From Gallicola sp. (GTDB lineage: Bacteria; Bacillota; Clostridia; Tissierellales; Peptoniphilaceae): a stretch of 11,569 bases of DNA. Below the pieces are notes generated by a model. It was not told the origin of the DNA and ran no database searches. It saw only the letters and a program-made list of their open reading frames with translations. Positions 1 to 6,185 of this stretch are shown here, piece by piece (positions within the stretch are counted from its first letter, which is position 1; each line of letters begins with the position of its first letter). Position numbers and translations under genes: made by a program. The stretch lies in contig JAAZME010000036.1 in NCBI GenBank assembly GCA_012798975.1, positions 1 through 11,569 of the forward strand. Direction: 5' to 3'.

Positions 1-472
1 TAGCGATGCTCTTTATATTCTTCATCTTTTCATAAATCTCTTTTTGTTTACTTAAAGGATAGGAAGAGGATCCGGGATAGTTTTCTTTTACAGCAAAAAG
101 TCCCGTTTGTCTCTCTATGACTTTTATAAGTTGAGAGTTGATTTCATCTAATATAACAATTGCTATTTTATCCAGTATCAAGCCTCTTATCGCTTCTGAT
201 TCCTTCGTATACTGATTGATTTTATCTTGAATCTTATCTCCCACTGTATATATAAGAAAAGCTCTCCTGTCTTCAATGATATAATCAAAATCAATATCTA
301 TAAGAGAATAGACGGTGTTTATTTCTTCCTGTATCTTTTTTTCGATTATAACTGGAATTTCACGATTCTTATAACCTAAAAATCTGCTTATGGTCTCTCT
401 TTGCTCTTCTAAGTTGAGAACGATATCTTTTTTAAAATCTTCAGAATAAATCTTACTTAAGCACTTATCCAT
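1..472 (-). CDS. MetH activation-domain-like protein, probable corrinoid reactivation factor (3' end outside window)
   Basis: An open frame of 157 codons begins at ATG 472-470 and leaves the window without a stop, so the C-terminus is missing. The start is supported by a GGGAG ribosome binding site that overlaps the TAG stop of the preceding methyltransferase gene, 12 nt away. The protein resembles the stand-alone homologues of the cobalamin-dependent methionine synthase activation domain often found in corrinoid methyltransferase clusters. There is an N-terminal RFLGYKNREIP segment (about residues 30-40), a central helical part matching the family's region before the ligand loop (residues 95-115), and a YPGSSSYPLSKQ loop (residues 132-143) in place of the AdoMet-binding RxxPGY loop. 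The MetH domain helps return oxidised cob(II)alamin to the active state using AdoMet and an electron donor. Here the loop is divergent, lacking the usual Arg and Tyr, so AdoMet use is uncertain. Family assignment is from remembered motifs and context; the role is inferred. Confidence 0.68.
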   Translation of the reverse strand, partial: MDKCLSKIYSEDFKKDIVLNLEEQRETISRFLGYKNREIPVIIEKKIQEEINTVYSLIDIDFDYIIEDRRAFLIYTVGDKIQDKINQYTKESEAIRGLILDKIAIVILDEINSQLIKVIERQTGLFAVKENYPGSSSYPLSKQKEIYEKMKNIKSIA

Positions 473-484
473 TTTTCTATCTCC

Positions 485-1483
485 CTATTTCTTAATCGAT
501 CTCCTTGCAGTTTTAATCGCCGTCTGCAGATTCACAACAGGAGTATCATTTAAACAATTGCATCCAAAGGCACATAAATAATTACGGTAAGGATTCATTT
601 TATGATTCAGTTCCTTTGTCTCTTTTTCTATTTCCTCTGCAGTACCTCTTCCGATCAACTGAATCGGATCTAAATTTCCGATTAAGACAATATCATCAGG
701 TATTCTTTCTATTACCTTTTCATAATCCATAATCTGATCGAGACTCACTGCATGGAGATTGCATTCAAGCATAAGATCTAGAAAATGTGAAGTATCTCCG
801 CAGATATGCATCCCTTTCCAACATTTAAGACGGTCAAAGATCGAATTAACTCTTGGAATAACATATTTTATAAAATTGTCGGGACTTAATGTTACAGTGC
901 CTGGCTCAGAAATAGAAATATATTGGGCGCCGCTTTTTTCAACCGCTTTTGCATATCGAAGCACCGTTTCCGTCGTAAAGTCTAAAATTCTTTCCACAAA
1001 TTCCGGATTCTTTACAATAGAACGAAGCAGATGAGTGGCTCCCGCTAATTGGATCGCTAAGGTGAAAGGACCTTGAATAGAAACATAGAGCGGTTTATTG
1101 ATATGCTCTGATATCAGCTTTAAACTTTCTAAATTAACGGGCATTCGTCCTGAAGAAAAAGGATCAGGAACTTCAAGTTTCAGTAAATCCTCATTTCTTT
1201 GTATTGGATGGCTGATTACACTTGGGAAATCATAATCCGGTTTTAGAATTTCAGAACCTATCGTTTCACAAAATATAATCCCGTCGCATAAAGAGTAGAT
1301 AAAATCCGATTCGAAGACTTCATTCATTTTCTGTGCCAGTTCCAGCTGTTTTAAAGGGTCCTCGTAAACTTCGTAAGCCGTATATCCTACAAGCTCTAAA
1401 CCGTTTGTTGCCATATCCGGCAAAAAGAATCCTCTTTTTTCACTGTTAATATACTCCAGTAAAGACATCTTGCGCCAATGCAT
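485..1483 (-). CDS. URO-D superfamily cobamide methyltransferase (MtaA/CmuA type)
   Basis: A 332-residue TIM-barrel protein of the uroporphyrinogen decarboxylase superfamily, in the branch that moves methyl groups to or from corrinoid proteins rather than making heme. Visible signs are the GPFTLAIQLAG segment (138-148), SISEPGTVTLSP (190-201), the zinc-ligand motif MHICGDTS with His226 and Cys228, IGNLDP (268-273), and a C-terminal Cys cluster (Cys304, Cys308, Cys310) before DTPVVNL. In MtaA/MtbA the His-x-Cys...Cys set binds Zn2+ and activates the thiol acceptor. The start ATG directly abuts the TAG of the corrinoid gene and has a GGAGG site 8 nt upstream; an internal Met at residue 6 is less well supported. 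The neighbouring corrinoid protein is its obvious partner. It could be the substrate-side enzyme (demethylating, as in some O-demethylases) or the acceptor-side enzyme (to THF or a thiol); the sequence alone does not decide. Confidence 0.86.
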   Translation of the reverse strand: MHWRKMSLLEYINSEKRGFFLPDMATNGLELVGYTAYEVYEDPLKQLELAQKMNEVFESDFIYSLCDGIIFCETIGSEILKPDYDFPSVISHPIQRNEDLLKLEVPDPFSSGRMPVNLESLKLISEHINKPLYVSIQGPFTLAIQLAGATHLLRSIVKNPEFVERILDFTTETVLRYAKAVEKSGAQYISISEPGTVTLSPDNFIKYVIPRVNSIFDRLKCWKGMHICGDTSHFLDLMLECNLHAVSLDQIMDYEKVIERIPDDIVLIGNLDPIQLIGRGTAEEIEKETKELNHKMNPYRNYLCAFGCNCLNDTPVVNLQTAIKTARRSIKK

Positions 1484-2125
1484 CTACTTTTCCTCCATTA
1501 AACTGCGGACTAATTGAACGGCTTCCATCGCATTTTTGGAATAGCCGTCAGCACCGATTTTATCAGCATATTTTTGACTGATACATCCTCCGCCTATGAT
1601 GATCTTAGGTTTTTCTGAATCTTTGATATTTTTATTCTTCATAAGATCTACTGTTTCTTTCATAACCTCCATCGTTGTGGTCATCATTGTAGATAGAGCG
1701 ATAATATCCGCTTTTTCTTCTATGGCTCTTTCTACAATATCTTCGGCTTTTACATTCAAACCCATATCAACCACTCTAAAATCCGAAGCTTCCATCATGA
1801 TTTTTACAATATTTTTACCGATCTCATGAAGATCCCCCTCTACAACTCCTAAAATAATTTTAGGTCCTTGGCTTTCCTTTTGTATGCCTTTACCTTTTAA
1901 AAATTGAACCCCTTTATTTAAAGTATCCGCACATACGATCACTTCTGGTATATAGTATTTATTTTCTTCATATAATTTAGTAACTTGAACCATTCCGGCG
2001 CTTAAACCCTTTTCGTAAATATCTACAGTAGAAATTCCGCTGTCTATCGCCTCTTGAATCAGGATCTCTATCCGATCTTCATCCATATTATAAACAGCTT
2101 CAGCTACTTTTTCTAATGCATTCAT
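1484..2125 (-). CDS. Methyltransferase cognate corrinoid protein (MtaC/MttC type)
   Basis: A 213-residue cobalamin-binding shuttle protein that carries a methyl group on cobalt between two methyltransferases in the cytoplasm. Residues 1-85 form the helical cap domain of the B12-binding methionine synthase fold. Residues 88-213 form the Rossmann-like B12 domain, with the base-off signature EGDLHEIG (96-103), in which His100 is the predicted lower cobalt ligand. It continues with the ALSTMMTTT stretch (143-151) and the GGGC loop (178-181) that cradles the nucleotide tail. Length and motif order are normal for the family. The start ATG lies 1 nt after the TAA of the DUF4091 gene, with GGAG within that gene's last codons, and the stop touches the next gene's ATG. 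Translation of all three is therefore probably coupled. The methyl donor is unknown. Confidence 0.95.
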   Translation of the reverse strand: MNALEKVAEAVYNMDEDRIEILIQEAIDSGISTVDIYEKGLSAGMVQVTKLYEENKYYIPEVIVCADTLNKGVQFLKGKGIQKESQGPKIILGVVEGDLHEIGKNIVKIMMEASDFRVVDMGLNVKAEDIVERAIEEKADIIALSTMMTTTMEVMKETVDLMKNKNIKDSEKPKIIIGGGCISQKYADKIGADGYSKNAMEAVQLVRSLMEEK

Positions 2126-2126
2126 C

Positions 2127-3866
2127 TTATTTCTCCGCTATTTTTTCTATTAAAGAATTTCTAAAATTCATATATTTTTCATATTCCAGTGAATAATGAA
2201 GTTCTACTTCTAAGGCATTTATATAATTCATCTCTTCTTTTTTTCCAAGGATTTCTTTAAGCCCTGAGCGGATTCTATCTGCGTTGATACTGTTTTCTGC
2301 CTCTTTTAATAGATAAAAATCCTGAAGCCCATAAAGGAAATTTTTCATTCGGATGGATTCTAAAGGATATCCATTTTTCCCAGGATAGACAAAGAACATA
2401 TCCCCCGCTGTCCATTTCTCTTTTTTATAACTTGCATCATTAAAAACATCCCCCGGCCACATACCGAAAGACCATCTTAAAAAACCATCTACATTCATAA
2501 AATAAGTAAACCAGCCCTTTATACGGGATTCGATAAGAGGCGATTCTAAAAATATATTCAGATTTTTAGGAAAACAACAGGAATACCAGGTTAATTTTCC
2601 GTTTTTTTCTATAACTTCTGCTCTCAATCTTTCAAGGTCTTTCAAATTATGAACCAGCTCGCAGGTGCTAAGAGAAATAGAGTGGATATATTCATCATTG
2701 TTTTCAAAAAATTCCTGATTATGGATGGCACATTTTAGAACAATCTTTAACCCGCCAGCCGCTTCCTTAAAAAGCTTTATCGCTTCTTGAAAAAGTTTTG
2801 TATTGTTAGGCTCATCACTCATGATAAGAGTTTTATCCCATAGTTTTAGATCTTCTAGATGATGGAAGACAATTGCTAGATATTCCTTCACTTCATCTCT
2901 TAAAGTAAAATACTTATAAGACTCACTTTTTTCATCATAATAGGAGATACGGATAGGGTCTTCATAATCTTCTAAAGGATTCCCGAAATCAACACGATCC
3001 CAGTTTCCAAGGATCCCGAAAAGGTTGATCTCTTGAGAGATCCCGTGTTTTTCGCATAAGGAGATAAAGCGGTCAAACGCAGTGAAGTCGCAATTTATTT
3101 TACCCTCAATATTTTTCCATACTTTTACAATATTAAGTTCAAATAAATTATTATGATTCTCTTCTACTTGATAACATCTCTGGCCTGCCCAAGAAAAATC
3201 TGAAATGATAAGATCACAAACCTTTTGTCCTAGTTTTCCCATTCCTTCTAGATAATGATCGATAATTTCGAAATGCACTTCGCTAAAATAAGGAACATCA
3301 TAGGCCCTTGCCCAGTTACAGGGATGCTGCCACAGGTCGAGATAAAATAAGGAGTCTTTCATGTCTGGTATAGAAATATCAGCTATAGAAATCTCAACCT
3401 CCTCTTCATATACAACTTCCTCTGGAAGATATTCCTTCGAATAATAAACTTTTATGCCGAGAATAATCTTTTCCCCTTTAAAATCTTTCGGCACCTTTCC
3501 AGAGATATAAAGAAGCTGGTCTTTCGTTTCCGACAACTTTGATCTTTTGTCGGATAATATATCAGCTATATTATTCCCATGATCCTCCACCGCATACTCA
3601 GCGATCCGCAGTTCAAAATAAGAATTGCAATTATTCCCTTTCTCTTCTCTTGCTTCTATTACTACACGGTACTCGTCGATTAAACCTTTCCAAGAGATAT
3701 CTTTATAATCGTTAATCGTTGTATAAAACTCATGGTCTTTTCGTATTAGAAACTGCAGTCCGAATTCTTCGTTTTTTAGAACTTTTAACTCTTTGAAAAA
3801 ATCTGTTTCAGGTATATTTCCTGCCTTATGTTTATACGCGCTATTTAGTAAAAAATACTCTTTCAT
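2127..3866 (-). CDS. DUF4091 / GH123-like protein, cytoplasmic, in corrinoid operon
   Basis: A 579-residue protein with an N-terminal beta-rich region (about 1-165) and a C-terminal TIM-barrel region of the DUF4091 type, the catalytic domain of glycoside hydrolase family 123. Family hallmarks are DLWQHPCNWA (177-186) followed by FSEVHF (194-199), MSDEP (349-353), GFLRWSFGMWPGD (461-473), and FFVYPGKNG...ESIRMK (491-508). In characterised GH123 beta-N-acetylgalactosaminidases an adjacent Asp-Glu pair catalyses substrate-assisted hydrolysis; Asp351-Glu352 occupy that place. There is no signal peptide or membrane segment, so it should act in the cytoplasm on imported or internal substrate. It is the first gene of the unit, with an AAAGGAG site 6 nt before ATG, and is separated by a single base from the corrinoid gene. 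That context is unexpected for a glycosidase. It may release a methylated moiety from a glycoside, or have been recruited as a substrate-specific component. Family is fairly sure; activity is not known. Confidence 0.85.
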   Translation of the reverse strand: MKEYFLLNSAYKHKAGNIPETDFFKELKVLKNEEFGLQFLIRKDHEFYTTINDYKDISWKGLIDEYRVVIEAREEKGNNCNSYFELRIAEYAVEDHGNNIADILSDKRSKLSETKDQLLYISGKVPKDFKGEKIILGIKVYYSKEYLPEEVVYEEEVEISIADISIPDMKDSLFYLDLWQHPCNWARAYDVPYFSEVHFEIIDHYLEGMGKLGQKVCDLIISDFSWAGQRCYQVEENHNNLFELNIVKVWKNIEGKINCDFTAFDRFISLCEKHGISQEINLFGILGNWDRVDFGNPLEDYEDPIRISYYDEKSESYKYFTLRDEVKEYLAIVFHHLEDLKLWDKTLIMSDEPNNTKLFQEAIKLFKEAAGGLKIVLKCAIHNQEFFENNDEYIHSISLSTCELVHNLKDLERLRAEVIEKNGKLTWYSCCFPKNLNIFLESPLIESRIKGWFTYFMNVDGFLRWSFGMWPGDVFNDASYKKEKWTAGDMFFVYPGKNGYPLESIRMKNFLYGLQDFYLLKEAENSINADRIRSGLKEILGKKEEMNYINALEVELHYSLEYEKYMNFRNSLIEKIAEK

Positions 3867-3872
3867 ATAGAA

Positions 3873-3880
3873 CTCCTTTG
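3873..3880 (-). promoter_or_regulatory. Ribosome binding site of the DUF4091 gene
   Basis: CAAAGGAG on the minus strand ends 6 nt before the ATG at 3866, which fixes the start of the first gene of the operon. Confidence 0.7.
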
Positions 3881-3898
3881 TTGTTTCATCTTTCTTTC

Positions 3899-3908
3899 TC
3901 TAGCTAGA
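3899..3908. promoter_or_regulatory. Palindrome TCTAGCTAGA over the predicted transcription start
   Basis: A perfect 10-bp palindrome sits between the -10 box and the start region of the DUF4091 operon. The position suits a repressor site. A second short inverted repeat, TATCA-AAA-TGATA, lies at 3964-3976, about 30 bp upstream of the -35. Both are short enough to occur by chance, and no regulator gene for them is visible. Confidence 0.25.
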
Positions 3909-3936
3909 TTATAACAAAAGGATTTCCATGTTTCAT
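3908..3936 (-). promoter_or_regulatory. Sigma-A-type promoter of the DUF4091-corrinoid operon
   Basis: On the minus strand a perfect TATAAT lies at 3913-3908, preceded by TG one base upstream (TGTTATAAT, an extended -10). A 17-bp spacer separates it from an imperfect -35, ATGAAA (4 of 6 consensus). Transcription would start near 3901, giving a leader of about 35 nt, too short for a cobalamin riboswitch. The next upstream element is the terminator of the histidine kinase gene, so this is the expected start of a new transcription unit. Confidence 0.72.
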
Positions 3937-3987
3937 TATGCATTTGTTTGCAACTTGATGTATTATCAAAATGATATCTGGAAAAGC

Positions 3988-4028
3988 AAAAAACTGCAGC
4001 CGGTTCAATGAATGGCTGCAGCTTTTTT
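3988..4028 (-). terminator. Rho-independent terminator after the histidine kinase gene (possibly bidirectional)
   Basis: An 8-bp perfect stem, CTGCAGCC (3994-4001) with GGCTGCAG (4014-4021), and a 12-nt loop are flanked by six A on one side and six T on the other. It can therefore end transcription in both directions. It lies about 15 nt after the stop of the kinase gene and separates it from the DUF4091-corrinoid promoter. Confidence 0.88.
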
Positions 4029-4043
4029 ATTTCGATATGTTTT

Positions 4044-5432
4044 TTATTTATTTTCTATTCTTAATACTACTCTTCCTCCATGTTCCTGATTTTCTAGGAT
4101 CAGTTCTCCATGGTGTTTTTTAGCGATTTCCTCTGCTATAAAAAGACCCATCCCGTAGTGTTTGCCGCTTCTCTCTTTATCATGGGTGTAAAATTTAAGC
4201 TTTCCTTTTTCAAGGGATTCTTTTGTAAACCCTTCTCCTTGATCCTCTACGATGAATTCTGTATAAAGATCCTCTTTCTCTAGTATAAAGGAGACTTCTC
4301 CCCCTTGTGGAGTAAATTCTACGGTATTTGTTAAAATGTTTGACAATGCTCTAATAAGCAGTTCACGATTCCCGTAAAAATCCTCTACATTATTATTGAT
4401 TATTTTGACCTTAATATCTCGAGATCTGAGCAGTGAATGCATCCCCTCCATTAACTCCCCTACAAATACAGAAGTATGAATTTCTTCCATGCTTTGTTCT
4501 GTCTCTTTTGGAGGAGAACCGCCGCCCACTAATAAACCTAAATAATTTTCAACTTTTCTAGAATTTTCTTGAATATCTTTTAATATCAACTGGTCCATAT
4601 TCGAATTTTCAGCTTCTAAAAGCAGCTCTGTATTCCCTTTGATTACCGTTAGGGGTGTTTTAATATCATGGGCTAAAGATGCTGTCTGGAATTTCTGTTC
4701 TTCTTCCTTTTTCCACTGCTCTGTCAAAGAGTTCTTTAAAGAATTTCTCATGATATCAATAGACGTGAGAACAGAATTAAACTCCTGAATAGAAGAGATC
4801 GGAAGGATAAAATCCAAATTTTGTTTTTCGATTTTTTTTACCGTTTTGATAATTGGCGAAACTTCTTTTTTTAATTTTCGATTAAAAATCTTAGAAAAAA
4901 TTAATATTAATATTACGATCACAGCAAAACCAGAAGCCGCAAAAATTGGAATTGCTGGAAGATCTTTGTAAGCTAAGAATGGAACAGTCATCATATAAGG
5001 AGCATAAACTTCAAGAAGCAAGTAACCCTGATCTAAAGTATATAAGTGAATAATCTGACCATTGTTTCCACTATAACTCACTGATCTAAATTCTTCTAAC
5101 CCTCTATTTTTAAAATAATCGATAGGTAATTCTATATAGTACCAATAGTCTTTATCCTCCATATTCGTCGTGGTAGGCATTCCGCTTTCATCGTAAAGGA
5201 TATATTTAGTCTTTTCTGGTAATACTCTAGGATCAAAAGGACTTTGATTTAAAAATGCTGGTTCTACATTTAAAACTTTATTGATACTCGCTTGATCTCT
5301 GCTGGCATATCCTTGGTATTTCGAAAATCCATAAAACCAGAATAAGAAAGCTACCCATAAGGCTATCAAAACTCCTAATAATACAAAATATCTTATAAAT
5401 AGGTGATTAAATTTTACTCCTCTTTTTTCCAT
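4044..5432 (-). CDS. Membrane sensor histidine kinase
   Basis: A 462-residue two-component sensor. Order of parts: first membrane helix (about 13-35); an extracytoplasmic sensing domain of about 120 residues (36-159) with no recognised ligand-binding motif; a second membrane helix (about 161-183); a HAMP-like linker (184-237); the HisKA dimerisation helix with phospho-acceptor His255 in SLAHDIKTPLT; then the ATPase domain with N-box NILTN (365-369), G1 box EDQGEG (396-401) and G2 box GMGL (427-430). All catalytic elements are present, so it should be active. Its start overlaps the end of the response regulator gene by 19 nt, with a G-rich site (GGGGGGTGGG) just upstream, so the two are co-translated. 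No transporter or other likely target gene is attached to the pair. The signal cannot be read from the sequence. Confidence 0.94.
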   Translation of the reverse strand: MEKRGVKFNHLFIRYFVLLGVLIALWVAFLFWFYGFSKYQGYASRDQASINKVLNVEPAFLNQSPFDPRVLPEKTKYILYDESGMPTTTNMEDKDYWYYIELPIDYFKNRGLEEFRSVSYSGNNGQIIHLYTLDQGYLLLEVYAPYMMTVPFLAYKDLPAIPIFAASGFAVIVILILIFSKIFNRKLKKEVSPIIKTVKKIEKQNLDFILPISSIQEFNSVLTSIDIMRNSLKNSLTEQWKKEEEQKFQTASLAHDIKTPLTVIKGNTELLLEAENSNMDQLILKDIQENSRKVENYLGLLVGGGSPPKETEQSMEEIHTSVFVGELMEGMHSLLRSRDIKVKIINNNVEDFYGNRELLIRALSNILTNTVEFTPQGGEVSFILEKEDLYTEFIVEDQGEGFTKESLEKGKLKFYTHDKERSGKHYGMGLFIAEEIAKKHHGELILENQEHGGRVVLRIENK

Positions 5433-6088
5433 TTATAACCCACCCCCCAGACGGTTTCAATAGGCTTTTTATCAAATTTTATTAATTTCTTTCTAATGTT
5501 TTTTATATGGACACGAATAGAAGAAATATCACTTTCGCTGTCGTATCCAAATATGGATTCTAAAATTCTTTCTAAAGAAAATACCTGCCCCCAGTTTTTA
5601 GCTAAGAACTCGCAGATATCGTATTCGCTTTTTGTTAAGATTATTTTCTCTTCATCCTGTTCTATAAACAGTTCTTTCGCCTGTATATCAAAACGATATT
5701 CTCCTCTTTGAAAACTGTGTTGTTTTTCCCGCTTTTCTCTTCTCAAATGAGCCTCGACTCTTGCTCTAAGCTCTGCAATGCTAAAGGGCTTTTTAATATA
5801 GTCGTCTCCTCCGCTTGAAAATCCTTCCAAAAGATTTTCTTCCATTGTCTTTGCGGTGATAAAAAGAATGGGAATATCCACTTCCTTTCGTATTTTTCTA
5901 CAAAATTCAAAACCGTCGATTCCCGGCATCATTACATCTAAAAGGAGTAGATCGATCTTAGAAAATTCATCCGGGCGCAGGTTGCTGCAGTTATTTCGAA
6001 TCTTTACCCCATACCCTTCTTTTATCAAAACTCTCTCGATCATCCTGCAGATGCCAGGATCATCGTCTATCACGAATATATTTGGCAT
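5414..6088 (-). CDS. OmpR/PhoB-family response regulator
   Basis: A 224-residue DNA-binding regulator paired with the kinase that follows. The receiver domain (about 1-117) has the acidic cluster Asp8-Asp9-Asp10, phospho-acceptor Asp51 in LLLLDVMMPGIDGFE, Thr78 and Lys100 (YIKKP). The C-terminal winged helix (about 125-222) shows the family pattern LTKSEYDICEFLA, then SSIRVHIKNIRKKL and ETVWGVGYKW. I take the ATG at 6088 as the start. It has an AGGTGA site 5 nt upstream, whereas an in-frame ATG at 6109 has no good site and lies at or before the predicted transcription start. Regulated genes are unknown; autoregulation and control of adjacent units are possible. Confidence 0.94.
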   Translation of the reverse strand: MPNIFVIDDDPGICRMIERVLIKEGYGVKIRNNCSNLRPDEFSKIDLLLLDVMMPGIDGFEFCRKIRKEVDIPILFITAKTMEENLLEGFSSGGDDYIKKPFSIAELRARVEAHLRREKREKQHSFQRGEYRFDIQAKELFIEQDEEKIILTKSEYDICEFLAKNWGQVFSLERILESIFGYDSESDISSIRVHIKNIRKKLIKFDKKPIETVWGVGYKWKKEE

Positions 6089-6113
6089 TTCTCTCACCTC
6101 TTTTGTCATCTTT

Positions 6114-6142
6114 ATTATAGAATGAATTTATAAACAAAGTAT
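6114..6142 (-). promoter_or_regulatory. Probable promoter of the two-component operon
   Basis: A perfect TATAAT lies at 6119-6114 on the minus strand, but the -35 region (ATACTT around 6142-6137) is a poor match, as often seen for promoters needing an activator. Transcription would start about 6107, leaving a leader of about 20 nt before the ATG at 6088. Confidence 0.5.
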
Positions 6143-6183
6143 AAATAAAACCGGCGATCAGATTGATTGCCGGTTTTATTTAT
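6141..6183 (-). terminator. Terminator after mgtE
   Basis: A 15-bp perfect inverted repeat (6141-6155 with 6169-6183) contains the GC core CCGGC/GCCGG, flanked by A/T runs, beginning 2 nt past the mgtE stop. The loop itself holds a further short ATCA...TGAT match. It separates mgtE from the two-component promoter and its symmetry allows function in either direction. Confidence 0.9.
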
Positions 6184-6185
6184 TC

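Noticed and set aside
759..1034. Plus-strand open frames inside the methyltransferase, mgtE, regulator and AIR-synthase-like genes (such as 759-1034, 7066-7428, 10126-10543).
   Set aside because: They are antisense to clearly conserved proteins, have no family motifs or ribosome sites and follow from the codon composition of the real genes.
485..1483. Reading the URO-D protein as HemE (heme synthesis).
   Set aside because: It has the His-x-Cys...Cys zinc motif of methylcobamide methyltransferases and touches a corrinoid protein gene; no heme genes are near.
3867..3901. Cobalamin riboswitch ahead of the corrinoid operon.
   Set aside because: The predicted leader is only about 35 nt and has no B12-box-like sequence; the riboswitch needs roughly 200 nt.
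6089..6109. Upstream ATG at 6109 as the response regulator start.
   Set aside because: It has no proper ribosome site, lies at or before the predicted transcription start, and adds seven residues before the family's usual N-terminus.
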